Shown here: one piece after another, positions 43,401-55,700 of the stretch
Layout of the letters: each line of letters begins with the position of its first letter
Position numbering within the stretch: the stretch's first letter is position 1
Source: Amphibalanus amphitrite
Lineage: Eukaryota; Arthropoda; Thecostraca; Balanomorpha; Balanidae
DNA length: 64,000 nt
Assembly: GCF_019059575.1 (NCBI RefSeq)
Contig: NW_024882033.1
Coordinates: 124,001 to 188,000, forward strand
Reading direction: 5' to 3'
Made by a program: the position numbers and the translations under genes
The notes under the pieces: model-generated
Seen by the model: the letters and a program-made list of their open reading frames with translations, nothing else
Told to the model about the DNA's origin: nothing
Databases searched by the model: none

Positions 43401-46400
43401 CGGAAAAGGCGTGCGCCATATTCATGAGACAAGTCTGCGCCGGGGTCAACTTCATGCACCAAAAGAACGTCCTCCATCTGGACATGAAGGTAAGTCATGA
43501 TGTGATGTGACGATGTACAGACTGGAAACGCCACTCCAAAAAGAACAGAAAAATTGACAATTAAGATCATCTCCCTGGCGGGTATGCAATGCACACATTC
43601 CACATTTTCTACTACGTTGTTTTAGGCCTTGCTGTCTTCTTCCTCACAACGCCACGCGTCACACATTCACAGAAACCGTTCTGAACGAGCCTGGAAGCGC
43701 GGTCCAAATGGCAGAAGAGCTGAGTCAGACGGCTCCGTCGGCCGGCGGCTCCCAACGGCCTACTGAGCGGTCCAGACAGCGAACTGAGCTAATAATAAAT
43801 ACAGCTGCACGGGCTCAGCCTGAAAAAACTCCACCCTCCCCAAACCACTCTCCACAGTCTGAATCCCCTGGCTTCACTTCTATTTCACTGCAGTGGATCG
43901 CTGAAAGACCCAGTGAATGAGCGCGCCGGTCAGGGCTTATCTAAGCCGTGCTGATGAGTGGCTGGTCGGAGCCTTCCGGTGCTGCGACCGTCGGGAGCCT
44001 GTCTGGCACACTGGGCCCGCAATCCCCGAGCCGTGTCCGTACGGGGTACGGCCGGGCGGGTGTCGAGCCGACCGGAACTTACGGCCGACACGTCAGCAGT
44101 CCGCCCGAGGCCGGCCCTCGCCGGGCCGTGTGTACAGTGGCAGCGGGCCGGCAGTATGTAACGCTCAATTGGCGCAGTGTTACGAAGGCAGCAGTGCCGT
44201 AAACTGGCTGCTGTTTGCCTGGCACCGCCTCGGCGCTCTGCCGGGATGATGTGGCGCCGGATGACGCACTGCTGTTACTCAGCACTCAGCAGGGGAGGTG
44301 GGCGCCCTCCCGGTTCCGGCGCCTCCGGCCCGTTACTGGGTGCTCCAGGTGTACCGGTTATGTAACCACAACGCTGGAGCGGCGATGGCAGGAATATCTC
44401 GCCAAGTTGCTACGAACTCAAGCAGCTCTGAACCGCTTTAAGCGCTCATGGCGCCATATTGCCGACCTTCAGGGGTGTCCCGAACCGTCCAGGGCCGGGG
44501 GACGATTATCATTCAAACAAACATCGCATCGGGCCTCGATTATGTTAACATATCTGCCAGACTGGTTCGGATCACTCAGCAGTCAGCAGTGTATAATGCC
44601 GATTAAACGTGCTGCACACAAAGACGCCGCTTCGAGGTTAAAACGGATGCATTTAGAATAATAAATAAACATAATTATTTCTGTTCTTAAATGGCGCAGT
44701 AAAGCTCCAAATCTTTTGAATGTTTGGCTTTTAAATATTTTGAAATCAATGTTAACTTCGACGCGTTGATAAAGGCTTCCAGTGTAATTTCAAGCCCTAC
44801 ATCCATTTTTCTCTATAAGTGTCCTTCCAGCCCTTCATCCATTTTTCTTTATAAGTGTCATATGTCCTCGCTAAAGACCCTAAATCAGCGCTCTCTGGTA
44901 TACTGCTTCCAGCCGGAGAACATCCTCTGCCTCTCCAAGACGGGCAACCGGATCAAGATCATCGACTTCGGCCTGGCCCGCCGCTACGACCCGGCCAAGA
45001 AGCTGCAGGTGCTGTTCGGCACGCCCGAGTTCGTGGCGCCCGAGGTGGTTAACTTCGATGCCATCGGCTACCCGACCGACATGTGGTCTGTCGGCGTCAT
45101 CGCCTACGTCCTGTGAGTACCTGGGGGCTTGCCTACTACTCCGGAATGATTAAGAGCAATCTGCCTGTTACACGCTTCTCTGGGCTCCCTAAAAAGACTC
45201 CCTATAGTAAGCTATCTTTACTCATTGCTTACAAGAACTCCGAAAGTAAAGCATGAAACATTTTTCCATCGACCAGCATCTGGATGCAAAGTTTTGAGCT
45301 AAATTTGTCCGGGCCGGTCAATCTAACTGGGCCGGTGCTATCGAGTGTCTGGACGTGACACCGACACTTTTTAGATTCCCTACACCCTACTGCATTCACT
45401 TGACCATCCACATTTCACTGTCTTGTGTCTATGCCAAATTGTCATAAACTAGGCTGAATTGCTTTCAAATGTCCAGGCCACGACGGCTGGAGCAGCTCAG
45501 GGGATGAGTCAGGAGCGGCGCCCACACTAACTCTCCAGACTGCCGCTAGATGGCTCGGGTGGTCGGCGCCTGGAGTGATGCTGTGCCGCACGACGTAGCG
45601 CAGCGGACCGCCTGGAGTGATACTGTGCCGCCTGACACCCAACCGAGCGCAGCGGGTCTGAGGCTCGCAGGGACGCCGTTTATCAGAACTAGGCCACGGG
45701 GAGCACCAATTACGATGTGCAAACCACCTTTTGTTTGATAAACACAAGCGGGAAGTTATGATCAGGAGTTCATTTCAGCATAACCTTATGAAATGCGACG
45801 GATGCCGCATCATCGTAAAAGCTGTGCTCTACTGAAGTTATCACTGACGAGCTGCCCATTCGTCCTTATTTTTCTTTTTTTTTAACTTTTTACGAGAGGA
45901 AAGGCAGTTGCTACTTGCTGCTCTCGTGAGTCGCCCATTATTATGCGAGTGTGTTGAAGTGTCAGCGTATCGCCCGGTGTAAAAAGTAACCTTCACCCAA
46001 ATGTATGAGCGATACCACAATCTCAGAGGCCTACTGAGTCGATGTTCGATCCGGGAGAACGTGTCTGACATTCCGCTGGCAGCTGGCCTATCACACAGGT
46101 ACGGGGGCGGCAGAGCCGGGCCACGGGGAGGGACGAGCCGGGGGCGACCGGACGCGGCTCGGACGTGCCTCCGGCGCCGCGCCGGCCCTCCCCGTGACGT
46201 CACTAGTGACGTATGTGACAGCTATGACGTAGGCGCGGCTGGGAAGAGCCTCGGCTTTATTGCCGTGCAGTGAAAGCTGAAAAGCTGAAGAGACTTCAAA
46301 AGGGAAGCGCAGTGCTGCAGGTTAATTTGCAGCCTACACCTTGGTAGCGAAAAAAGGTTATTCGGAAACATCCCAGTGAATTTGTACAATTTTCTCAAAG

Positions 46401-49400
46401 AAGCCCGGCTTACCAGGCGTACAAAATATAAATTGTGAACACTGCCCCCGTCAAGGAGCAAGATAGGAGTCTTTCTGGGACACGATTTTAATAACTGATG
46501 GACGTTTTATCGTACGCATTACACACAAATAAATATCACTTTCCGTCAGATGTCACGAGAGCAGAATCGTTTGTCATATACGTCGTCCACTCCAGAAGTT
46601 TTGAGACTGCCCTCGTAAAAGCCCTATTAAAAGTGCTAGATTCTTGTCGCTTTCATATGTCCTTACCACAGTTGTCATAAACGTACTTGCATAATCTTGT
46701 TTTTCTACGTTGCAAGAGACGGCTAGGGCATCACCCTGAACATGGCAAGTCACACGCGGCTTGTCACAGTGACCAGTGTACAGCATGGTCAGGCTGTTAG
46801 TGTCCTCACATGTGAGGACGACTTTGAGGGTCGCAAGGCAATACAATTTTGTGATTAGCTTGATAAAAATACCCCAGAAACATTTAAAATTGACTCTTCA
46901 GTGACTTGAGACGAAAGCTGGGTGTATTTTTACCGATCCAGACACTAAGAGACAAAGTGTTCAATGGAAGCACACTGACTCCCCCACACCCAAGAAAGCC
47001 AGACAGAGCAGGTCCACTGGGAAGCTCATAATAATCCCGTATTTTGACAAAAAGGCATTATATTCATTAGCTGGGTCCCATGCTCGGCCAGATGCTTAAC
47101 AAGGAATGGTTCCTGAAAGTTCTGCGGGAGTTGAGCAAGGGAATTCGCCACAAGAGACCGGAACTCTTCAAATTTAGCCAGGGGCACCTGCACCAGGACA
47201 ACGCACCCACCCACAAGTCGATCATGGTGACGAGCTAACTAACACAGATGGGCATCAAAACTGTCCCTCATCCTCCCCACAGTCCAGATCTGGCCATCTG
47301 TGCCTTCTGGATGTTCCCCAGACCGACAGAGAAGCTCAGGGGACGCCAGTTGGAGGATGTGGAGGAGATGAATGATCTTGTGACAAAGGCCCTGGGCACC
47401 TTCACTTTGAAGGACTAGCAGCGGGCCTTCAGGAAGTGACCGGAGCGCTACAACAAGTGTATTGAACTCGGGAGGTCTCATTTCGAGAGTCAATGAAGTT
47501 TCAAGCTTTTCTGAAACAACTAACTGTCTCTACTGAAAAAGTCTCAAAACTTCTGGAGTGCACTTTAAACGCTAATCATCTCCGATGCGAACCCATGGGC
47601 TGAACCACTACCTGACAGTTACGAGAACGAAAACCGCTTAAATACGATTATATGCAAACTTATAGGCGAAATGTTAGTTAAAAATGAACAGCTTAAGACC
47701 CATGCCCTCCGAAGTAATATTGGTCTCCCGTATGTACAATGTACATTCCCCTGTGCTAAAATTCATGACCGAGTCGGAAACATCCCCAGCTTGTCATCCC
47801 AACTCATTAGATCGTTCTTTTTGCGGCAGTGTGTCTGGCCTGAGCCCGTTCATGGGTGACACGGACTGCGAGACCATGGCAAATGTCACCATCGCCAAGT
47901 ACGACTTTGACGACGAGGCCTTCGACGACGTCAGCGACGAGTGCAAGGACTTTATCACCAAGATCCTCATCAAGGACATGAGGTAGGAGTCGGAGTGGGG
48001 ATGAGGAGGCCTTAGTGGTTGGCTTGATGTTGGGTGTTTTGAGAGGGTTTAGGGAGAAAAACTGAGCTATAAGGTGAACTGCTTGGTGTGGACGGAGTCG
48101 GTTGTTCAGACCGGATAACCGCATAATAGTATACATAAATTCACGTCTTTTTATTGTCTAATTCGTGTTACTTTTGCCTTGCTCTTCTCATAAAAAGAAT
48201 GTATTTTGAGGATGATTCTGCAGCATGTCTGATATAGCAGCCCATCTGACCCTGCGTCTTTCCTGTGTTCTCCACAGCAAGCGGCTGACGTCCGCCCAGG
48301 CGCTGACGCACCCGTGGCTGACGATGCGTCCACCTCAGCAGCCCATGAAGGCTCGCTCGCGGCAGGCGTCTCTGGCATGTCCCGAGCCACACCTGGAGAC
48401 GGCCCAGGTCAACCTGACCCAGTTCGTGGAACGGTGGCTGGAGCACCCGACCAGTCCGTACGCGTTCTCTGAGACCAGTGGCGACCTGGCGCTGCCGCGC
48501 GCCGGCTCGGCCGCCTCGGTCGGTCTGTGCTCTCCGTCCCGCTGTGAGACACTCACCACACCTGAACTGTCCTCTGACGAGGAATCCAGTGGAGATGAGG
48601 AGCCTCTGTACCGGACTGAAACGCGGCCCAAGCCGGCTGAGCACACTCGTGTCAGTAATATCCGACGCGAGGAGTCGTTGAAGCGAGCCCGTGGCCGTCT
48701 GGTGCAGCAGGCGAGCAAGGAGGAGCGTTATATCTCCATCGATGAGGTAAAGACGCTGAAGCAGCAGGGCAGCCTAGACGAAATGGTGGCCAAGGTAGCC
48801 AGCTTGCCAACCTCTCGCCGTGGCAGCGTGACGCAGGCTCCACCGCCGTCCCGACTGCGCGCTCCTGACAGCCCGCGTCCCCAGACACCCTCACCACTGG
48901 CCAGCCAACCGGCGGGCACTCCGCAGCGCACCCAGCGCCAGCCCTCTCCCGCCCACGCCTCCGTCTGTGATCGGGTGATGAGCGAGGCAGCGGCAGCGCT
49001 GTCGGACGGCACCCTGGACCGACAGAGGCTCTCCCCGGCGCCGGTAACCGCCGTGCCCGCTCCATCCCCCTCGCCCGGCCGCTCCCGGAGTGGGGCCGTC
49101 TCTCCGCTGCTGGCCCCCACTGGTAAGGACAGCTCGCCAGCTAAACCCACCAGCCGGAGTCCACAGCCAGACTCGGGACCCACGCTGCCGGTGCCGACCC
49201 GGTCGCGCTCGCAGACGCCCAGCGTTACAGTCACGGGCGCGGCGAGTCCTACGGCCGACATCGAACGGTCTGCCGCCAAAGACACCGCTGCGGCCACCAG
49301 CGCCGAGCCGGACAAACTCAGTGTAGGCGACGGGAAGAAGCCACGGAAGTCGAAATCAAAGGAGAGTGTGTCGAGCGGCGAATCGTCGCCTCGCCGCCGC

Positions 49401-50639
49401 CGTCCGGTGACAACGGGAGAATCATCAGAAACGGTGCCGGCTGACCCGCCAGCCAGCGCGACGACAGCACGGTCTGGGAAGAGTACACCAGAACCAAAAG
49501 CGACACAGAAACAGGACAGTCAGAACGCAAAGCCAACTGAAGATAACAAGGTGTCATCTCAGAAGACAGCTACGGAGCCGAAAACGGCAAAGGCACAAGA
49601 AAAACAGCCAACCAATCCAGCCAATGACACAAAAGCTTTGTCTGGGAAAACTTCAGAACCGAAAACGATCAAGATCCAGTTGGAGGAAGACTCGCCAGCA
49701 AAACCTACAGGCGATTCAAAGTCTTCCAGCGATTCAAGGTCTTCATCTGGAAAAACGAGTCCCCAACCAAAAACGGTCAAAATTCAACAAGAGGTTCAGC
49801 CTGAAAAGATCAATTCATTGATATTTAACTTGAAGCCAGTGAAACGGCCAGGTCCAGGTCCTATAGCGACTACTCTCACTACAAAGGCTCCCAGTAACTT
49901 GGGCATGGTGCAGCTAAAGAAAGTGCCCTCTTCGAAATCTGATGCGTCCCTCACATCAAAGGCGGAGAGCGAGGCGGCTCAGGTGAAGCTCCGACGCACA
50001 CGGCCGTCTGACTCGTCCATCAGCAGTCAGAGAGACAGGCCCGTGCTCACACGACAAAAGGCTGACACTGGCGGGACAGCCGTCAAAAAGAAATCCTCCA
50101 CCAAACACCGGCCGAAACACGAGCTGGACGCCAGTCGCAGCAATAGTGCCGAGACCACACCGTCACAGCAGCCAAAAAACGTCCGTAGGCCCCGCGAGCA
50201 CATCGTCCAGATCGAGGTGGTGGGCTGCGCGGGGCCTGAGCAGGCGGACCGTCCCTCGGCGCCGGAGCCGGCGCTCAGAAAGCTGCGCCAGGCGCTGCGG
50301 ACGCTCTCCAGCGGCTCGGCCCAGTCGGCGCCGAGCTCGCCCTACCCGAGCCGCGAGGGCTCGCCCGGCTGTGAGCTGCGCCCAGCCGGCCTGCTGCTGC
50401 GCTCCTGGCACAGAGACCGGCTGCGCGACGGCGCCGGCTGGAGCGGCCGCGGCCCCAGCCTCATCGACTTCGTCAGCGCCCGGCTGGAGGAGGCGGCGGG
50501 CTGCCAGCGGCGCGAGCAGGAGCGCTTCGAGCGGCTGCTGCGCCAACGGCGGCCGCTCTCGCCGCCCCCGGCCACCCGCCGCCCTGCCAAGGGCCCGCTC
50601 GACTGGAGGCGGCTCGGCTGGTCCATCACTGACTGGTGA
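40482..50639 (+). CDS. Strn-Mlck: Myosin light chain kinase (MLCK / Stretchin-Mlck type), kinase with long disordered tail
   Basis: I assemble eight exons: 40482-40501, 41128-41165, 41550-41640, 42874-43077, 43348-43489, 44913-45112, 47830-47982 and 48278-50639. All introns are GT-AG, all phases agree, and the total is 1069 residues. The kinase spans about 43-297: GRGKFG loop (49-54), Lys71 in AAKF, HLDMKPEN (Asp163), DFG (Asp183), FGTPEFVAPE, then VSGLSPFMGDTD and HPWL. These are signatures of MLCKs, which phosphorylate myosin regulatory light chains under Ca2+/calmodulin control. The tail (298-1069), in one large exon, is Ser/Pro/Lys/Thr-rich without Ig or Fn3 domains. ESLKRARGRLVQQ is a possible basic amphipathic segment. 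The last six exons are secure; the first two are my inference. A long isoform with Ig domains could start outside the window. Introns hold a mariner remnant and duplicated acceptors. Confidence 0.85.
41501..41562. repeat. 31-bp tandem duplication spanning the acceptor of kinase exon 3
   Basis: Units 41501-41531 and 41532-41562 read GTTTCCGCC(G/A)TGTTTCAGAT + CTGACGCTACC. Each carries a TTTCAG acceptor (AG at 41517-41518 and 41548-41549), and a third partial GTTTCCGCCG follows. Degenerate copies occur from about 41441. Using the upstream AG would bring in an in-frame TGA at 41522. Confidence 0.9.
42752..42895. repeat. 48-bp triplication spanning the acceptor of kinase exon 4
   Basis: Units start at 42752, 42800 and 42848, each with CCCCG(C/T)CCTATGTCTGTGC and then CCCCAGGGGTAA. 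There are thus three potential acceptors (AG ending at 42778, 42826 and 42873). The third fits the kinase reading frame and is 47 nt from the second. Each AG is followed by GGGTAA, which resembles a donor. Confidence 0.92.
46195..46234. promoter_or_regulatory. Cluster of CRE/ATF-like sites in a kinase intron
   Basis: A perfect TGACGTCA is at 46195-46202, overlapping the palindrome GTGACGTCACTAGTGACGTA. TGACGTA half-type sites follow at about 46207 and 46225. The 100 bp to the left are CpG-rich. It could be an internal promoter for a short transcript; this is inferred from motifs only. Confidence 0.35.
46588..47560 (+). mobile_element. Mariner-type element remnant with dead transposase, kinase intron
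   Basis: Perfect 21-bp TIRs begin CACTCCAGAAGTTTTGAGAC at 46588 and close as its complement at 47540-47560. The plus strand between about 46935 and 47500 encodes mariner transposase pieces in shifting frames: VQWKHTDSPTPKKAR, then HLHQDNAPTHKSIMVTS, then MGIKTVPHPPHSPDL. The last two contain a catalytic-core Asp (HQDNAP) and the SPDL motif. Stops and frameshifts interrupt it, and the 973-bp length is short for a full mariner (about 1.3 kb), so the N-terminal half is mostly deleted. No flanking TA duplication is evident. Confidence 0.85.
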
Positions 50640-52775
50640 GGGAGCTGCGCTGACTGCACAGCCGGCCCGCGCCAGTTCCGACACCCGCTCCGGGTACAAT
50701 TACATCCGACACTGTGCGACGACCACAGATAACATGTTTGGAGAATTCATAGGCAGATTTTATTTAAATTAATTTAATCGAACCTTCATTGAAGAGGTTT
50801 ACATTCGATTACAAAGTCTTATGTTCTTATTTCTGACAATATTGTTCTTTCAGTGGGTCGTGTCTGGGTCGGTAATTGAGCGGTGGCGATGCGCGATCGT
50901 AAGCTGTACGGGGCGCGGTGATCGTTGCGGGTCGGGGTCGATCAGGTCGCTGACACCGGGGGCGTATGGCGAGATCTCTGTGTCAGAGGCGCGCGGCCCG
51001 CGGGTTGGTGTCACGGTCTAGTCAGCGGGGCTGTGATGTGGGATAGAAGCGCCCGAGGCCCGCCTGCGCGGTCGCTATTCCAGCCAGCGGGCTCCGCTAG
51101 CGGGCTCCGCTGAGGCGTGACACGGCCTTACTGGGCAATATAGCTCAGGCACGCTCAGAAACCACGGCCCCTGCCGCTCCACCATAAAGCTGAGCCTGAC
51201 ATGGGTCATGAGAATCGTTTAACGCCAGTAAAAGCCAGTCAGTCAATATGCGCTATTCTGAAAGAGGTGAGTTTTCGACACCCGCCGTCGCCTGATTATG
51301 GAACCGTGGAACGCGAATCCTGAATGTGCTCGTGAGCGACTGACTGAGACAGGATCTGTTTCCGGCGCCGAGTGGCGTATGAGGTGTTTTGTCCCGACCC
51401 GATGGGACGGGCGTGTTAACGAGGCGTGATCTTATTAATAAATCACACGAAATGGCCCGAGTGGCGTGTCTTGGCAGAGTGGTCGGGGTGTGGGTGAGAC
51501 GGGTTTGACAGATGAGAGCCGAGCCAAGAGGATACGGTATTCAGATGTGTTCAGCCCCCACCTGTCAGGGACGACGGAAACCATTCAATACGATCAGCAT
51601 AAACACAGTACAAGATATCGAAAGCGTAACTTTTGAACTGTTCAAATACAAAACATTTCATTTCTAAAACAGTCCATCTTTATCCGACAGATCCACACTG
51701 GTCCCTTCCAGCGATAACCAAAGCAGTGTCATTTCAGGAATGTATTGCATTCGGTGTCGGAGTCGTTTCACTGTAAAATAGCTCTAGTTTCTTGTGCTGT
51801 CTGTCCGTAATACCTCTGTGATCTTTATGGACGGTCACAGTCACAGTTCTGAGTCTCTGGGGCCGCACTGACCGCGGCGGCTCAAAGACACAGAGTGGCA
51901 ACTGTACCGACGTCAACCGCCGGCCAACCACAGGCAAATCAAGGCAACATCGCGGCGCGATCATAACAACAGTCCCAGCTCAAATATCCAGGGCGCCCCC
52001 AAAGCACAGACACCATCGCAGTCGCTCGAACTGAAATACTAGAGTCATGTCACGTCATATAACAACACACATAACAGGTCGCTAAGCTACCGATAGTAAG
52101 AAATCTCCAAAGCATGGTTCGATTGTTCGATAATCATCATTTGATTAAAACCCTTGTGCGAGCACCATTGTGAGACCGGGCCAGAGTAGAGGCCGCCGTT
52201 TTACCGCAATATCGGACGGTTAAGAGACAGAGTACCGTCACTGCATCTACAAACACACAATCTTCAGTCTACGAACACGTCATACAGCGGTTCAGAGAGC
52301 ACAACAGCACCAATATTATCAGTTTCTTCGGCTGATTACGCCCTCGATAATTGGACTCTTCACTGACGGGCGAAACCGCCTATGCTCACATTCATCGGGC
52401 TTCTACCAAGTTCCATAATCACAAAGGTCACCATCCACGGTTGTCCAGCGTTCACTGCATACTGCCCATGGTTCACTGTCTTCTTTCCACTACCCCACTC
52501 CGGCGTCTCTGCCTTCTCAGACCTAAGCACCGTGAGAGCAATACGGTGATCGACTTGTGCGACCAGTTGTGCCAATGAGTACGTAAGGAGCAGCTGGGCC
52601 ATTGTCACATGCCCTATAAAACGTAGTTCCTAGAGCCATGCGTGCCCCATCAACAGACCGACCGGAGTCCCAGGAAGCCAGACGGAGCCAGACGCACACA
52701 GTCAAAGACGGACCGATCGCAGTGCCTAAGGGAACCCCAGAAGCAGACAGATTCCCTCACCGACGGGCCGGCCGC
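50640..52775. other. Kinase 3' UTR and convergent intergenic DNA
   Basis: The first part is probably the 3' UTR of the kinase. A possible poly(A) signal AATAAA lies at 51437-51442, and AT-rich ATTTTATTTAAATTAATTTA is at 50758. The right part should hold the 3' UTR of the minus-strand phospholipase C. No other gene was seen. Confidence 0.4.
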
Positions 52776-55700
52776 TCACTGGTGCGAGAACTCGACGTGG
52801 ACGAACAGGGAGGCGGGACTGAGCGAGTTGCCCTCCATGTCCTCCAGAGGCACGTACCGGTAACCTGATGGGTAGGGGATGGCGTGGTGAGATACCTCTC
52901 TATTCAGTCACAGTCGCGAACGCCCACAGCGGCACGGACGGCAATAACGGGAGCAGTGGGATAAACACATTGTTTGAAATGTTATACGCTACTAAGCCTT
53001 TGAGCGTGTCGTTTGCGATAAAAATTAGTGGTGGTTTCTAACCTACCATTTCTGTGGGCTTTACAACGGCAGCTGTGAATGTGATCGGCACTACCAGCCG
53101 CTGTAAGACGAGTGTCTATGGGCCTCGCCCTGTGTCTGTATGTGTACAGCAAGGAAGCCGAGTCCGTTCTCCCTCGCTCACCTGGCATGAGGTCGTCGAA
53201 GTGTATGCAGTAGTGACCCAGGATGTAGTTGGAGCCCGTGGTGCTGTGGTCGCGCACCACCAGGTCCAGCAGACAAAAGTCGGGCATACGCACGGGGATC
53301 GTCAGCAGCTCGTCCCACACCGGGTTGAAGCCTGCCGGGAAGACACGGAGTTCGTCAGTGGTTAGCTTGCGACTAACAGAAGGCGGGACACAGGCCAGAC
53401 CTTAGACACCTGTCAGGTTAATGACACATAATCCAGAGACAGTCATGCTTAAGTCCTCAGGCAGAGATGGCATACCTCTCACCCATGGCTCACACACAGA
53501 AACAGAATCACAGACCTCAGACCCCATACAAAGCTCTGGAGTCTGGTGCCAGAGACTATCAAATTAGAAGGCAGGCGTCACAGTATCCTGCGAGCCTGAT
53601 GAAGCCTAAATGCTGCCTCAAACACGAACCACTGATGCCCAGGCAGAGCACAGTCATCCCCTCTGAAAGCCGTACCGTTGTTTTTGACGACGGCCGTCTT
53701 CAGCTTGTTCTCGTCGGCCGGGTGGCCGGTGACGTAGACGTTAACGTAGGGGTCGATGATATCGTCCAGACTGCTGCCGGCCGGCTTGGGGATGTAGGCG
53801 CCGCTGATGATCCGTAGCTTCAGGGTTTGCCGGAACCTGACGCATAGGTCGGACAGAGGTTAGTCGGAACAGGTGGTAAACGCAGGAGTCTGAGGGAGAG
53901 CAGATATGAATCACGGAATTAGAGTTAACACATACCGGGGTCGGAGATCAATAAGAACGAGTCAGACAGCAATCTTCACGTCCTCAGGGGCAGACGTCAT
54001 GGTAGCATAAAACGTACTTTCTAACAAATATTGTTTGGCTTCAACTTCATCAACTTATAAGGCATAGAAAAAGAGCCAAAATAATATGGGAAGTGCAAAA
54101 CAATGCCAAAGTGAATAACACATAAACTAATACTCCTGTAATCCAGTCGTCATTTCACTCAGTATCTGTGCCAGGCAAACATTTTACCCAAAGCGACATC
54201 CCAACGACATGGATATGCCCACGAACATAACAATAGCATTTACACTAATGAGCAATACGCCCACAGATCGACATAAAACAGATAGATAAGATCAGACAAA
54301 AAAAAAAAAGAATTTGGCGGCAAGGAAACTTCAACAAATATGCTGCAAACAAAAGCCAAACAATACCAGTGTTCAAGACACAGCAAACAGTGCGCGGACA
54401 CCACACACAATGCAATGCGACATCACATCTAAGCTCGGTCGTATAGTGTAACTGTTGAGCAAGCGCCGGCGATGAAAAGCCACCAAGCACGGTTCGCAGA
54501 TCGAGACGCCACACAGCTTCAGCAGACCGACCCGTAGCGCTGAGAGAGGTAGCGGTCAAGATAGAAGGGTAAGGAAGTGCAAGGAAATAACAAAAAGGAG
54601 AGGAGGAAAAGAGAGATGAGACGAGAAAAGTGGCGAGAAGAGAAGAAGCCAGTGTTGAAACACCAAGACGTGGGGAGACGAGGAAGAGGTGAGCTGCGGT
54701 AAGAAAAGAAACATAGAATGGGGGAGACAAGGAAATATATAGAAAGAAGGGAGGATACCAGGACTGACCGGCTGAGGGGCAGGTACCAGGACATTATCCA
54801 CCAGGACTGGATAGATACCAGGACTGACCGGCTGAGGGGCAGGTACCAGGACATTATCCACCAGGACTGGATAGATACCAGGACTGACCGGCTGATGGGC
54901 AGGTACCAGGACATTATCCACCAGGACTGGATAGATACCAGGACTGACCGGCTGAAGGGCAGGTATACCAGGACAGGATATGTACCAGGACTGACCGGCT
55001 GAGGGGCAGGTACCAGGACAGGCTGCTGGGGCTGCGGCGCGCCCAGGGCCGCAGTGTGGTCAGGAGACAGGAGCAGGAGCACTCAGGAGTGCCGCAGCTG
55101 GGAGTGCCCGCAGCACGCACACAGGCCACGGACCTCGGCTCTGGCGGCGGCGGTGAGACGGCGGGCTCGGGCTCGGCCGGGGACGGCCCCGTGTCTGTCT
55201 CCGTCTCCTCCAGTTGGCTGCAGGGGTGTTAGTCACATCGTCAAACACTAGAACAGCCGTCACCAATCGTGCCAGCCATGGTTAGTAAGGACCGTCATCA
55301 GTCACAGTAACTAGGAGCCGCCACCAGTCACACAGCCGTTACACGCGGCACCAGCACCGCTCACAAGCGGAGCACACTGGCTGAGAGATAGGTGCCGTCC
55401 ATTGATCCAGTCATACCAACTACAGCGGAGGCGCATACCACCATCCACCAACCTGGCTTGAGTGGCTACTGGCTACTCTATGAGCCAAAACGTTCATATC
55501 TACTGTCAAGTGTGACAAGATACTACATAGTAACTGTTCCATTCATTCACATAATAAAACCACTCGCCCAATGGTTCAACGAATCGCCTAAATCTAAGTG
55601 TAGAGGTGAAGATCTAGTGTTAGCCATGGCTGTTGTTAATTATTTCCCCGTCGGGCGGGCGCTAAGTACTAAGTGCGCTCGTCGCAGTGTGCGGTGCGCG

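Noticed and set aside
43708-44661. Overlapping frames of 60-150 aa in the GC-rich part of a kinase intron
   Set aside because: There are no family motifs or splice partners; the intron joins HLDMK directly to PENIL, so no kinase exon is missing there.
54519-55082. 187-aa minus-strand frame with repeats of a [10 protein letters not shown]-like phrase
   Set aside because: It is created by the 60-bp minisatellite, whose period is divisible by three, so stop-free frames are expected by chance.
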